Of a stretch of DNA of 64,000 nt, positions 35,337-46,098 are shown piece by piece. Positions within the stretch are counted from its first letter, which is position 1, and every line of letters starts with the position of its first letter. Below the pieces are notes generated by a model that worked only from the letters and a program-made list of their open reading frames with translations, was not told the origin of the DNA and made no database searches. The stretch is from positions 1 through 64,000 of the forward strand of contig CAVXHJ010000029.1 in NCBI GenBank assembly GCA_963761435.1, given 5' to 3'. The position numbers and the translations under genes were made by a program. Origin of the DNA: Roseiarcus sp963761435. Lineage in GTDB: Bacteria > Pseudomonadota > Alphaproteobacteria > Rhizobiales > Beijerinckiaceae.

Positions 35337-36429
35337 CTTGCAGCTCATTCGCATGATCGACGTCGCCGATCTCGACGACATCGCGACCGGCGGCGCAATT
35401 CTCGGGACCGGCGGCGGCGGCGATCCCTACATCGGCAAGCTGATGGCGCAGGAGGCGATCCGCCGTCACGGCAGGGTGCGGCTCGTCGACGTCGACGGAT
35501 TCGCCGAGGACGCTCTGATCGCGCCGGTCTGCATGATGGGCGCGCCGACCGTGATGACGGAGAAGCTGCCGCAGGGCGAGGAGATCGTCATCGCTCTTCG
35601 CAAGCTCGAGAAATTCATGGGCCGCAAAGTGGACGGCCTCTTGTGCGGCGAGGCGGGCGGCATCAATTCAACCACGCCGTTTGTGGCCGCGGCGGCGACC
35701 GGTCTGCCGCTCATCGACGGCGACGGAATGGGCCGCGCGTTTCCCGAACTGCAGATGACCACCTTCGGCATGCATGGGGTGTCCGCGACGCCGATGGTGC
35801 TCGGGGACGACAAGGGCAATTCTGTCGTTCTGGAGACGATCAGCAATCGCTGGACGGAGCGCCTGGCCAGGTCGGCAACCGTCGATATGGGCGGTTCGGC
35901 GCTGCTCGCGTTCTATCCGATGACCGGCGCGGTCGCCAGGAAGGCTATAGTGCGCGGAACGCTCAGCCTATGCGCGGACTTGGGCCGGAAGCTGCGCGAG
36001 GCCCGCGCCCGCCACGACGATCCGGTCGAGGCGATCCGCGCCGCGCTCGGCGCGGAGATCATCTTCAACGGACGAGTGAGGGATGTGCTTCGCCGGACGG
36101 TCGGCGGCTTCGCCCGCGGCGAGGCCGACATCGAGGGGCTCGACGAGCATCGCGGCCATAAACTGCGCCTCGCATTCCAGAATGAATTCCTGATTGCTGA
36201 GCGCGACGGGCAGACGATCGTGACCACCCCCGACATGATTACGCTCCTCGAAACCGAGACCGGAACGCCAGTTACCGCGGACGCGATGCGATACGGTATC
36301 CGGGTCGCGGCGCTCGCCTTTCCCTGCTCCGACCAGTGGCGCACGGCAAAGGGACTGGAGCTGGTCGGTCCGCGCTATTTTGGCTACGACCTCGACTTCC
36401 GCCCCTTCACGGCCCACGCGGCCCATTGA
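35329..36429 (+). CDS. DUF917 / S-methyl-thiohydantoin desulfurase-type protein, copy 2
   Basis: 366 aa, overlapping copy 1 by 8 bp. It shares the same landmarks: GGAILGTGGGGDPYIG, CMMGAPTVMTEKLPQG, IDGDGMGRAFPELQMTTFGM and IIFNGRVRDVLRRTVGGFARGE. Two tandem, diverged DUF917 copies suggest a heteromer with different roles. It is the last gene of the operon that begins with the binding protein at 27130. Confidence 0.83.
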   Translation: MPDLQLIRMIDVADLDDIATGGAILGTGGGGDPYIGKLMAQEAIRRHGRVRLVDVDGFAEDALIAPVCMMGAPTVMTEKLPQGEEIVIALRKLEKFMGRKVDGLLCGEAGGINSTTPFVAAAATGLPLIDGDGMGRAFPELQMTTFGMHGVSATPMVLGDDKGNSVVLETISNRWTERLARSATVDMGGSALLAFYPMTGAVARKAIVRGTLSLCADLGRKLREARARHDDPVEAIRAALGAEIIFNGRVRDVLRRTVGGFARGEADIEGLDEHRGHKLRLAFQNEFLIAERDGQTIVTTPDMITLLETETGTPVTADAMRYGIRVAALAFPCSDQWRTAKGLELVGPRYFGYDLDFRPFTAHAAH

Positions 36430-36607
36430 ACACGTCGGCCGTGGGATCGAAGCCCGCGGCAAAACAACTCTCCGACGAACAATCGACGCATTGCTCGGCG
36501 AAATGGTTCCGGTCGAGCTAGCGTCGAAGGGTCGTCGCGGGACCTCATCGGCTTGACAAGACTGGCGATTCTTCCTTTCTGATGTCGCGGGAAACGGTAA
36601 GGACGGC

Positions 36608-38776
36608 ATGCGGAAGGCGAACGAGGCCAGGCTTTATGCGCTGACGACCACCACCGCTTGCGCGCTCGCGCTGCTCGCCGGCATCGTTGGCGCGCCGACG
36701 CGCGCCGTGCTGCAAGACCTGGTTTTCGATCAATACCAGCGCTGGAAGCCGCGCCCCTCCACGTCCGACCAGCCGGTGCGCATCGTCGTGGTCGACGAGG
36801 AATCGCTCAAGCAACTCGGTCAATGGCCGTGGCCGCGCGAGAAAATCGCAGTGCTGGTGGACAAGCTCAAAGACGCCGGGGTTGCGGCGATCGCCTTCGA
36901 TTTCCTGTTCTCGGAGAAAGACCGCGCCGACGACGCCGCGACGGCTGGAAAGACGCCGGACGACGCGTTCGCGCATGCGATAGAGGGCGCGCCCGTCGTC
37001 CTCGGCAGCTTCGTCTCGGATGCGCCCAGCGGGGCCGGCTCCGCCAAGGCGGGTTTCGTCACCGCCGGCGACGACGCGACCCACTTCCTGACCCCTTCGC
37101 CCGGGGCTTTAGCGCCCCTGTCTCAGCTGGCGCAACACGCCGCCGGTGTCGGCTTTCTCAACTGGCGCCCGGATTCCGACCGGGTGGTGCGGCGGGTGCC
37201 GCTCATCCTCAACGTCGACGGGTCCTTGCATCCGAGCCTCGCGATGGAGGCGCTGCGGATTGCGCAGGGCGCCTCGACCTACATCGTGAAGTCCTCGAAC
37301 GCCAGCGGGGAAACCGCGTTTGGGGAAGTCTACGGCGTGCTGCAGGTACGCAACGGCAACCTGACGATCGACACCGACCCGTCCGGAGAGATCCGGGTCT
37401 ATTTCGCCCGTCCCGATCCGCGGCGTTCGATCCCGGCATGGAAGGTTCTCGCTCCGGACGCCGACCTCAGCGACCTCAAGGGAACGATCGTGTTCGTGGG
37501 CGCCAGCGCGGCGACGCTCACCGACATCGTCGCCACCCCTTTATCGCCCGTTATGCCGGGCGTCGAAGCCCATGCGCAGATCGTCGAGCAGATCCTGAGC
37601 GGCGAGACGCTGAGGCGCCCCGATTGGGGCCCGGCCGCGGAGTGGATGGCGACGGCCGTGATCTGCGCTGCTCTCGTAGCGACGACCTGGGCGCTCGCGC
37701 CCCAGTTCGCGGCGCTCGTTTTCGCAGCCGTGATTGGCGCGATTGTCGCTGTGAGCTGGTTCGCTTTCTCCCGCGGCGGAGTGCTCCTCGAGCCGACCTA
37801 TCCCGCGTTTTCCGCCGCTTTGGTCTATTTTACCGGGGTTTCGACGCTCTACGCCGTGAAGCGCCATCAGGAGCGCGAGATTCGGGCGGCCTTTGGGCGC
37901 TTCGTTTCCCCCGCGGTTGTGGCGCGGCTTGCGGAAATGCCGGGAGCCCTCGAGCTCGGCGGCTTGCAGCGGCAGCTGACGTTGCTGTTCTGCGATATTC
38001 GGTCGTTCACGACCATCTCTGAAGGGTTCAACGCCTCGGAACTGACCCGTTTCCTCAACGAGTATCTGACGCCGATGACCGACACGATCCTCGATCAGAC
38101 GGGCACCGTCGACAAATATATGGGCGACGCGATCGTTGCGTTTTGGAACGCGCCGCTCGACGACCCAGATCATGCAACGCATGCGGTCGAATCGGCGCTG
38201 GCGATGCGACGGACGCTGGTTGCGTTGAACGAAGGCTGGCGCGAACGCGCCGAGGCTGCCGGACGTTCGTTCAAGCCGGTGCGCATTGGCATCGGCCTCA
38301 ATACGGGCGAGTGCTGCGTCGGCAATCTGGGGTCTCTGCGCCGGTTCGACTATTCGGCGATCGGCGACGAGGTCAACGTGGCGTCCCGGCTCGAAGGCGC
38401 CTGCAAGATTTTTGAAGTCGACGTCATCGGCAGCGAAACGACCCGCGCCGAAGCCCCGGATTTCGCCTGGCTCGAAATTGATTCGGTCCTGCTCAAGAAC
38501 AAGACCCGTCCGGTCGGCCTCTATGCCCTTGCCGGAGACGCCGAGCTGGCGACGAGCGACGAATTCGCCGCCCTGCTCCGCCTGCACTCGGAGATGCTCT
38601 CCGCCTACCGGAACCGGGACTTCGTCGCCGCGGTCTCGATGGCGAAAGAAGCTGCGACGCGCGCGCCGACCGCCGTACGCGGCCTTTACTCGTATAACCT
38701 GCGCCGCTTCGGCCAATTGGCCGAAAGCGCCCAAGATCCGGATTGGAGGCCGCTGATCGCCCTCGACGAAAAATAG
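36608..38776 (+). CDS. CHASE2-domain adenylate/guanylate cyclase
   Basis: 722 aa. A short N-terminal helix anchors a CHASE2 sensor (residues ~30-340: RIVVVDEESLKQLGQWPWPRE, FDFLFSEKDR, GTIVFVGASAATLTD). Three membrane helices follow (~345-415), then a class III cyclase domain (~450-620). Metal-binding Asp are in LLFCDIRSFT and KYMGDAIVAFW; the base-selecting Lys is in VDKYMGD and the Asp in SAIGDEVNVASR, with transition-state Asn and Arg also there. These are the residues of adenylate cyclases. It makes cAMP in response to an outside signal. Ligand unknown. Confidence 0.9.
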   Translation: MRKANEARLYALTTTTACALALLAGIVGAPTRAVLQDLVFDQYQRWKPRPSTSDQPVRIVVVDEESLKQLGQWPWPREKIAVLVDKLKDAGVAAIAFDFLFSEKDRADDAATAGKTPDDAFAHAIEGAPVVLGSFVSDAPSGAGSAKAGFVTAGDDATHFLTPSPGALAPLSQLAQHAAGVGFLNWRPDSDRVVRRVPLILNVDGSLHPSLAMEALRIAQGASTYIVKSSNASGETAFGEVYGVLQVRNGNLTIDTDPSGEIRVYFARPDPRRSIPAWKVLAPDADLSDLKGTIVFVGASAATLTDIVATPLSPVMPGVEAHAQIVEQILSGETLRRPDWGPAAEWMATAVICAALVATTWALAPQFAALVFAAVIGAIVAVSWFAFSRGGVLLEPTYPAFSAALVYFTGVSTLYAVKRHQEREIRAAFGRFVSPAVVARLAEMPGALELGGLQRQLTLLFCDIRSFTTISEGFNASELTRFLNEYLTPMTDTILDQTGTVDKYMGDAIVAFWNAPLDDPDHATHAVESALAMRRTLVALNEGWRERAEAAGRSFKPVRIGIGLNTGECCVGNLGSLRRFDYSAIGDEVNVASRLEGACKIFEVDVIGSETTRAEAPDFAWLEIDSVLLKNKTRPVGLYALAGDAELATSDEFAALLRLHSEMLSAYRNRDFVAAVSMAKEAATRAPTAVRGLYSYNLRRFGQLAESAQDPDWRPLIALDEK

Positions 38777-38781
38777 GGGGG

Positions 38782-41700
38782 TCAGAACGCGTAGCGCGCG
38801 CCGAGGCCGACGTGGAGCGTTCTGCCGACTTCGCCGCCAAGGGTGCCGAGCGCGAACGCGTCGACCACGACACTGCGCGAGAAGCGATAGCCGAGCCGAC
38901 CGCCGAACTCGGCCCAAGTGGAGCTGAGGATCGGAAACGGGGCGATCGAGCCAAAATTGAGGACGGAGACTTGCGAGCCGAACGTGCTGTCGAAGCCATG
39001 CGCAACGGCGCCGTTGACGTTCGCCTCGAGGTTGCCGAAGAAGAGATGGGTGTATGTCGCGCCGAGCCGCACGACGTCCTCCCGGTCAATGCCATTGCTG
39101 ATGCTGAGGGGGAATGGGTTGACCCCGGTCGAGACCTCTGTGTAGCCGCCCTGCTCTTGCCAGCCGCGGACCAGATCGCCGTACACTCCGGCTTCGTCCG
39201 TCGGCGTGATCCGGTCCACCCAGCCTAGGCGTCCGTAAACCGCAAGCCCTCGGTCGATCGCCGACCCAACGCCCTGCGCCGGGATGAACCCATTATTGTA
39301 ATAGCGGGTGTAGGTCGCCGGCATGTAGGGCGCAAGGGAAGCGCCGAATTCGACAAACGGACGGCTCGGGCCCCAGTTCGCCGGATCGTAGCGAAGCGCG
39401 GCCGCGACGATTGGCGAGGCTGAGACATTGACCCCATCCTGATAGAAGCTGTCCCAGGACATGCCAGCGAGCAGGGTCAGGCTATCGCTGAGCGCCCACC
39501 GCCCGTGCGACCCGAGGGAAAACGAGCCGACCCCCGCGAAGCCCCCGCCGCAATCGCAGCCGTTGATCTGCTCGTTGGCCCCAAGCAGCAGCGAACCGAG
39601 CAGCCGGGTGGTGACCATCTGATTGAATTGCGCCTGGGCGAGGCTGTTAACGGAATTTTGGATACTGGCGGCGGTAATCGCGTTTTCTGGGGTCGGAACC
39701 GGGCTCCCCGTCAGATACCAGTCGTCGTTGCTGGGATTCTCCGCGAGCGTATATTGGAAACCTCCCGCGGTGACCGGGCTGGCGAGTTTGAAAGCAGTCG
39801 TCGTTGTCGTCCCCCCGTTGGTCACCACCACCACCGGAATGCCGGAGCCTGCCGTCGCCGCACCGGCGTTGCCCGCGCTCGCATTCTTGATCGTCAGCGA
39901 AGTCGTGCCGCTCGTGGCGCCGCCATTGATGACGATCTGGTCGGTGTTCTGAGCACCCGCCAATTGCGTGTTCAGCGTGATATTGGCGCCTGTTCCGGCA
40001 GTCAGCGAACCGACAGTCAAAGTCTTGAACCCGCCGGACGGCGAGAAAGTCACAGAGCTGTTGGTCAGCGTGAGGCTGGTCATCGTCGAAGAGCCGGTCA
40101 TTGTCCAGCTGGAGCCGTTCGTAAGAGAAACGTTGGCTCTCGACGCCGTAGCCGTATCCGTCTGGATGGCGCCGGTCAGCGTGGACGCGTTGGCGTTGAA
40201 CGTAATGTCGCTGCCGGCGGTGACGTTGAGGAGATTGCCGCCGTTGGCGGTCGCAGTCGTGCTGTTGAAGTTGATGGTCCCCGTCGATGGATCGACATGG
40301 ATCAGGTCGCCCGACGCGCTCGTGATGCTGAAATTGTCGAAGGTCGCAGTTGCGTTCGTGGCGCTGGTGATGTTGATCGCGGCGCCCGCGGCGGACACGG
40401 TTCCTCCACCGGAGGCGACGATCGAGGGCGCAGCGCCGCTGAGCGCGAAGGCCACTGAAGACGCCTGCGACGTCGTCACATTGAGCGTCCCGGTGGCGGT
40501 CACCGTACCGGCGGTGGCTTGCACGCCGGTGGAAGTAGCGCCGGATACGGTGATGGACGTGGGAGCTCCAGTCGAGATCGCGCCGCCCGTCGTCGCGAAC
40601 AGGCCGGTGTTTGAAGCGCCGTTGAGGCCGATGGTCGTCGCGCCTGATAGCGACACCGTGCTTCCCGCGCCGGTTGCTTCGATCCCGCCCGCGCCCGCTC
40701 CGCCATTGATTGTGACGCCGAGCGTGCTGCCGGTTTGGGTGGTGATGGCGCCGCCGCCGCTGGCGAACAGCCCGAAGGCGACGCCGTTGATGGTGAACGC
40801 GCTTGCGCCATTGAGAGCGATCGTGGAGCCCGCGCTTTGCGCCCATGCGCCATAGGCTCCCGGGAGCGCGCCCGTGACTGTCCCGGTCGTGACGTTGAGC
40901 GCGCCCGAGACCGTGATTTTGCCGCCCGCCCCTGTCGCGGTGAGGTCGCTGGCGTAGAGACCAACCGCCGACGCGCCGGTTGTGTTGATTGTCGCCGCGG
41001 CAAGATTGACTTGCGAGCCCGAGCCGTCGGCGTTGACGCCATAGGCGTTGGCGCCGGTCGAGCCCGTGGTCGAACCGGTCGAGACCGAGACCGGCCCGGT
41101 CGCGTTAATGACGCCGCCCTCAAGGGCGTAAAGTCCGATCGAGCCGTCGGTCGTCGTTTTTACGGAAAGGAGGTTCGTTCCGCTCACGTTGACGGTGGAG
41201 CCCACACCGCTCGCGACCACTCCGGGCGCTTCGGCGCCGTTCGTCGTCACCGTGCCGCCGCCGCTCAACGTCACCTGCCCGCCGCCATCCGCCAGAACGC
41301 CCGCAGCAGGCACCGTCACAGTCGTATCGTCAATGTCGATCGTGGCGGCGCCACCGTTCGTTGTGATCGTAGCGACGCCGCCGATCGTGATCGTTGAGGG
41401 CGTGCTCGTCTCAGAATCCAAGCCCGAGGCGTAAACCCCGATGGCGCCATCTCCGTTCGTGGTCACCTTAACTGGCGGCGGCGTGTCCGTGGTTGCCCCG
41501 ATTGCTCCGCCGTTTGTGGCGTAGAGCCCATGTGCGCTCGTCCCCAGCGTCGTGATCGTCGTCGCGCCATTGAGGTTTACTTGCGAACCGACGCCGTCGG
41601 ACTGAGCGCCATACGCGTTGGCCCCGGTCGTTCCCGATTCCGAGACCATCCCAGTCGAGATCGTGGTTACACCGTTGACGTTGATGACGCCCCCGCTCGC

Positions 41701-43178
41701 GGCGTAAAGTCCGATCGCGTTGTCGCCCACGGTGGCAATCGTGTTCGGCGACCCAGTCGTGCCGCCGTTGAGCGAGATTGTTGAGCCGGCGCTCTGCGCC
41801 CAGGCGCCATGGGCGGAGGCGCCTGCAGTGTTCACATCGAGCGCTCCCGAGACCGTGATCGCGCCGCCGGAGCCTGACGCCTTGATGTCGCTCGCATAGA
41901 GTCCGATCGCGCCCTGGCCGGTTGTCGTGATCGTCGTTGCGGCGAGATTGACCTGCGAGCCCGAGCCGTCGGCGTTGACGCCATAGGCGTCAAGTCCGGT
42001 CGAACCGGTGGTCGAACCTGTCGAGATCGTGGTCAGTCCGGTGGCGCCGATTACGGCGCCCCCGATGGCCTGGAGTCCGATCGAGTTATCGCCAAGGGTG
42101 GTAATCCCGTTGGCGCCGGTGAGCGTGACATTGCCTTTGGCCTGCGCCAGGACCCCGTCGCTTCCTTCGCCCTCCGTCTTGAGGGTGTCGTTGGTCAGCG
42201 TTCCGGTCGCTTGCGCGCCGCCGACCACAAGCGCCGCGGATTGGTTGATGGCGCTGGCGTCGCCCTCGGTCGTGATCGTCGTCCCCGTCGCCGAAATCGA
42301 CGTGGCCGGGCCCGTAGTCCAAAACGCGGCCAGGCCCGGCGAGCCTGCGCCTTTGGTCAGCACGCTGCCGCCGGTGAGGGCGATGCTCGCGCCGTTCGTG
42401 CTCTGCGCCCCGGGAGAGTCATCTCCGTCGGTCTCGATCACGGTCCCCGAGGCCGAAATCATCGAGCCGGCGCCGGTTGCGTACAGGGCGCCCTGGGCGT
42501 TGAGGTCGGTCGCCTGAAGCGTGACCGAACCGTTGGTCAACGTCACCACGCCGCCGTTGTCCGCCTGAACGCCGTTTGAAGATGTGCCTTTGACGTTGAT
42601 CGAAGGGTCGGTGATGCTGATCGTCGACGCCGTGCTCGTGTCGCCCGGGCCGGCGCCCGCGCCGGACGCATAGACCGCCTTCGACATTGCGCCGGACGTC
42701 GTAATGCTTGCTCCATCGTCCGCCGAAATCGCCCCGCCGTCACTGGCGTAGAGCCCGAAGGCGCCGCCCCCCGAGGTCGTGATCTGGACTGGGAAGGAAA
42801 AGGTGATATTCGACGGGGTGTATGTTGGGGGGAAGAGACTCCCTCGCTCCAGACCGCATAACTGCCAGTCGCCGCGTTGGCATTGACGGTGACGGAGCTG
42901 CTGTCGACGATAGAGCCGCCGTCCACGGCCATGAGACCGGCATTGTTTGAAGTCGGGACGGGCGGAACGCTCAGCGGCGGGTTATAGGCGCCGGAAGCGG
43001 CGTCGGCGCCTGAGCAAGCGACCCCGGCGGGGGCGAATACATACTGCCCCGCGACGAACATGCAGCCAGCCGCGCGAGCGCCGGGCGCAGCGGCGACCGC
43101 CAGAAGCGTGATCGCCGTCGTCGCGACAAGGCGCCGTCGCCAGCGAGCGTCGGTCATCCATCCATGCCCGCGAAACAC
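38782..43178 (-). CDS. Large autotransporter (type Va) adhesin-like protein with an N-terminal frameshift
   Basis: The continuous part (38782-42687 and upstream in the same frame) encodes >1300 aa. It has a Gly/Ser/Thr-rich passenger with imperfect repeats (units such as AIGLYASD, ANAYGVNADGSGSQVNL, GAWAQSAGSTI), then an autotransporter beta-barrel of ~280 residues ending GLGARYAF. The signal peptide (LVATTAITLLAVAAAPGARA) lies in another frame starting at 43178. The frames join at a G6 run, 42827-42832, where one extra base restores SPPTYTPSNITFSF. The passenger is exported and probably surface-displayed. No protease motif was seen. Confidence 0.8.
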
Positions 43179-43570
43179 GCCAGACCTGAACGAGCCTGCG
43201 CGACACGGCTTAGCATTCGAATATTAACAGAAGCGGTCTTGTGGGAATAAACAAGACCAAGTTGCGCCAAAACAGGCTTACTCGCCCTCATGCGAGGCTC
43301 CCCAACCCAGTCGCACATTCGTCGTCGTCATCGACGTTTCGAAAGACGCGAATCGATTGTGCGGCAAACTTGCTTTGATCGCAAGTCTTTACCGGAGGCG
43401 GCCGTCCGGCCGACTGGGGCGGGGGCACATACCGTCGGCGGTCGATTCCTGCGCTCTACGCGATGCGCCAGGGCGTCCTGAAGGACGCCCTGCTGCGGAA
43501 GTGATGGGATCGCGTCGCGAATGTGCTGTCAGGGGCGCGGGGTGGGACGTCGCTGGGGAACCTGGCCTGT
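43179..43570. other. 392-bp intergenic region with a long hairpin
   Basis: No gene is supported. The first ~100 bp (AATATTAACAG, GGGAATAAACAAG) are AT-richer and should hold the autotransporter promoter reading leftwards. A perfect 11-bp hairpin at 43469-43492 may end the transcript of the small exported protein gene at 43571. Confidence 0.5.
43469..43492 (-). terminator. Hairpin downstream of the small exported protein gene
   Basis: CAGGGCGTCCT and AGGACGCCCTG are perfect complements around a very short loop. It lies ~80 bp after the minus-strand stop at 43571. There is no T-run, so termination is plausible but not shown. Confidence 0.45.
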
Positions 43571-44098
43571 CTACGGCTGCTGTTTCGGCTGACCGATTCG
43601 GCTCCTGGTGGCTCGGTCGCCCGCGGCGTTGGCGTCGGCTTCGCACATATAGGCGCCCTGCTTGGTCGTGCCGTAACTGCGTGTGCCCGCGTAGTGATAG
43701 ACGTGGGACTTGGTGTTGACCCAGACCACTTTGTCCGACGGGCAGCGCCCTTGCGCTTCCGCCGCGGTGGTGAACTGGCCGGCGCCGGTCGCGCGAGCCG
43801 CCGTTTGCGCCGGGACGGGCTTCGGCTGGTAGGTCTGCACGGGCGCGGGCGCCGGAGCCGGAGCAGCGGCGGGCGCGGCGGCGGGAGCAGCCGAGCTTTC
43901 CTTCTGGGTGCGGCACTGCTTCAGGAATTCCTGCCACGTCATGCCGTTGGTGGAGCCGTTGGCCTTGGCGGCTTTCCAATCGTCGCCGCACTGTTTCATG
44001 ATACTTGGGGTTTGCTGCGCCACGCTAATCGAGGCCAGACCCACGGCGCCGGCGAAGCAAAGCGCCGAAAGCGCAATCCGGAATGACGTCTTGATCAT
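43571..44098 (-). CDS. Small exported hypothetical protein (PsiF-like start, Ala/Pro linker)
   Basis: 175 aa. A signal peptide (ALSALCFAGAVGLASISVAQQ) is followed by a small Cys-containing motif KQCGDDWKAAKANGSTNGMT, WQEFLKQCR, similar to the short repeats of PsiF-type proteins. An Ala/Pro-rich linker (residues ~70-100) leads to CPSDKVVWVNTKSHVYHYAG, GTRSYGTTKQGAYMCEADA, a C-terminal unit common in Hyphomicrobiales. The four cysteines could form two disulfides. Function unknown. Confidence 0.7.
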   Translation of the reverse strand: MIKTSFRIALSALCFAGAVGLASISVAQQTPSIMKQCGDDWKAAKANGSTNGMTWQEFLKQCRTQKESSAAPAAAPAAAPAPAPAPVQTYQPKPVPAQTAARATGAGQFTTAAEAQGRCPSDKVVWVNTKSHVYHYAGTRSYGTTKQGAYMCEADANAAGDRATRSRIGQPKQQP

Positions 44099-44262
44099 CG
44101 CTAATCCCTCCTATCGGGCGCCCCGGCCATTTCGCCGGCTCCCTCCCAGCCCGACCACGGGCCGAGCTCATCGCTTCTCATGCCGCCATTCCAGTGAACC
44201 CGACATGAACATTTCATGATTGCGATCCCAGCCGGCGATCAAGGGCTATCGCCGCGCCGTCA

Positions 44263-45813
44263 TCAGGCATTCGCGAGCCGGGCGAGCGCGAGACTTCGTC
44301 GTTTCGGCCAAGAGTTCCGGAGCGCGTCCAGCGCCGCCCACCCCCGCTCGGCGAGCGGCTCCGCCGTTTGCCGGCGGGCGACTTCGGCGTCGGCGTCCGA
44401 GGCGTCGGCGCGCCGGGAGGCGACGCGCTCGAGCCGCGTCGCGAGAGGGGCGTCGAGAAAAAGGCCGGCAAAGGCGACGCCGACCTCCGCCGCCGCGCCG
44501 GCCGCGACGGCGCGTTCTTCTGCCGCCGCGAAGGTCGCGTCGAGCGCCACCGCCTGCCCGGCCCGCAGCGCGACCCGCGCCTTGTCGATGAGCCGCCGAT
44601 AGACGCCGGCGGTAATCTCGGGCGTGTAGGCCGAGGCTTGCAGGCGCTCGGTCTCCTCGACTGCGAACATCGCCTTGCGCTCGACGTCGCTGCGCAGCCA
44701 AAGCGCGCCAGGCGCCCGGCCGAGCCGCGGAGCGAGCGCGCCGGCGAGCGCGCTTTTTCCGGCGCCCGACAGCCCGCCGACCGCGACCAGCCGCGGCGGA
44801 GCGTAGCGAAGAAATTCGACCGCCCGATCGAAATAGCGCCTGGAGAGCGCCCGCGCCTCGTTGCGCTTTTCGCCCACGAGCCGCTCGGCCCCGGCCGCTT
44901 CGACCTTGGCCCGGATCGCCGCCCGCAGGCTCAGGAACAGCGGCAGCGCGGCGAGGCCGTTCAACGCCTCCGGCGGCTCGCGCGCGAGGTAGCGGTTGAA
45001 AAGCCGGTTGGCCGAGGCGCGCAGGCCGCGCTCCTCGAGATCCATCAGCAGGAAGGCGAGGTCGTAGAGGACGTCTCCGCTGGCGATCGCATCCGAGAAT
45101 TCGACCGCGTCGAACAGCGTCGGCTCCCCGTCGATGAGGACGATGTTGCGCAGATGCAGATCGCCGTGACAGCGGCGGGCGAATCCGGCCTCGCCGCGCT
45201 TGAGCAGGACCGGCCGCACGATCGCCAACGCCAGCCGCGCATCGACCGTGAGCTTCCGGGCGGTCGCGGCGTCGAAAAGGTCCGGCCGCTCGGCGAAGAA
45301 GGCGCCGTTCTGCTCGATATAGGTCTCGAGCGCGTCGACTGAGCGCCTCGCATCGCTGAGCGGCGCGCGGGCGTGGGAGCGGCGGATCGCGATCGCGAGC
45401 TTGTCGATCATGTCGTCGGTCACGCCGCTTCGCGCCGCGACCCGGTCGAGCGTCGCATTCTCGTCGAAGCGCCGCATATGGGTGACCCATTCGACGGCTT
45501 CTCCTCTGCCGCCGATCGCGAGCGTCTCCCCGGATCGCGCGATCGGCAGCGCCGCCAGGTAGACGCCCGGCGCCGAAGCGCGATTGACCGCGATCTCGGC
45601 CTCGCAAGCCCGGCGGCGCTTCTCCAGCGTCGACAGATCCATGAACGGGAACACGACCGCCCGCTTCACCTTGTAGACGTCGGGACCGGCCAGGAACACG
45701 ACGGCGCCCGCCGTATCGATGCGCCGGACTGGCTCGCTCAGCCCGTGCGTCCGGGGATCGGCAAGAAAGCGGAAGACCGCCTCTTGCGAAGCGGCGGGAC
45801 TTTCGGGGCTCAT
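44263..45813 (-). CDS. Fusion of aminoglycoside-phosphotransferase-like kinase and P-loop kinase domain
   Basis: ATG 45813 is chosen (516 aa); the longer frame to 45963 adds low-complexity sequence. The N-terminal half is APH-like, with the catalytic loop CHGDLHLRNIVLIDGEPTLFD and DAVEFSD. The C-terminal half starts at LVAVGGLSGAGKSALAGALA (Walker A) and has ALDATFAAAEERA. This two-domain architecture is widespread in proteobacteria and usually annotated as bifunctional APH/ATP-binding protein. It is unlikely to be a resistance gene; the substrate is unknown. There is no signal peptide. Confidence 0.8.
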   Translation of the reverse strand: MSPESPAASQEAVFRFLADPRTHGLSEPVRRIDTAGAVVFLAGPDVYKVKRAVVFPFMDLSTLEKRRRACEAEIAVNRASAPGVYLAALPIARSGETLAIGGRGEAVEWVTHMRRFDENATLDRVAARSGVTDDMIDKLAIAIRRSHARAPLSDARRSVDALETYIEQNGAFFAERPDLFDAATARKLTVDARLALAIVRPVLLKRGEAGFARRCHGDLHLRNIVLIDGEPTLFDAVEFSDAIASGDVLYDLAFLLMDLEERGLRASANRLFNRYLAREPPEALNGLAALPLFLSLRAAIRAKVEAAGAERLVGEKRNEARALSRRYFDRAVEFLRYAPPRLVAVGGLSGAGKSALAGALAPRLGRAPGALWLRSDVERKAMFAVEETERLQASAYTPEITAGVYRRLIDKARVALRAGQAVALDATFAAAEERAVAAGAAAEVGVAFAGLFLDAPLATRLERVASRRADASDADAEVARRQTAEPLAERGWAALDALRNSWPKRRSLALARLANA

Positions 45814-46098
45814 GGGTGGTTCGCCCGGCAATGCGCTCCCCCTTCCACGCGAAACCGCTTTCTTGCGCGTCACACCGCGAGAGGGACGCTGACGACGGAC
45901 GCTGTCAAGCGCTGATCGTTCTTGTTGCGAGCGTGACGACGATCTGAAGATCGCCGAAGACAATTTCGGCCGTTCCCGTTAGACGCTGCGTGGCGCCAGC
46001 GTCGAAGCCCGTCGCAAAACTGTCGCATGCGTCGTTGAACATTTCCCCCGAGCCGCCGGCTCGCCGCGGCGGGGCGCCAACCAGGGGAAGCAACCTCA

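Noticed and set aside
44246..45607. A 453-codon alternative minus-strand frame
   Set aside because: Shadow of the APH/P-loop kinase fusion, whose catalytic motifs are all in the other frame.
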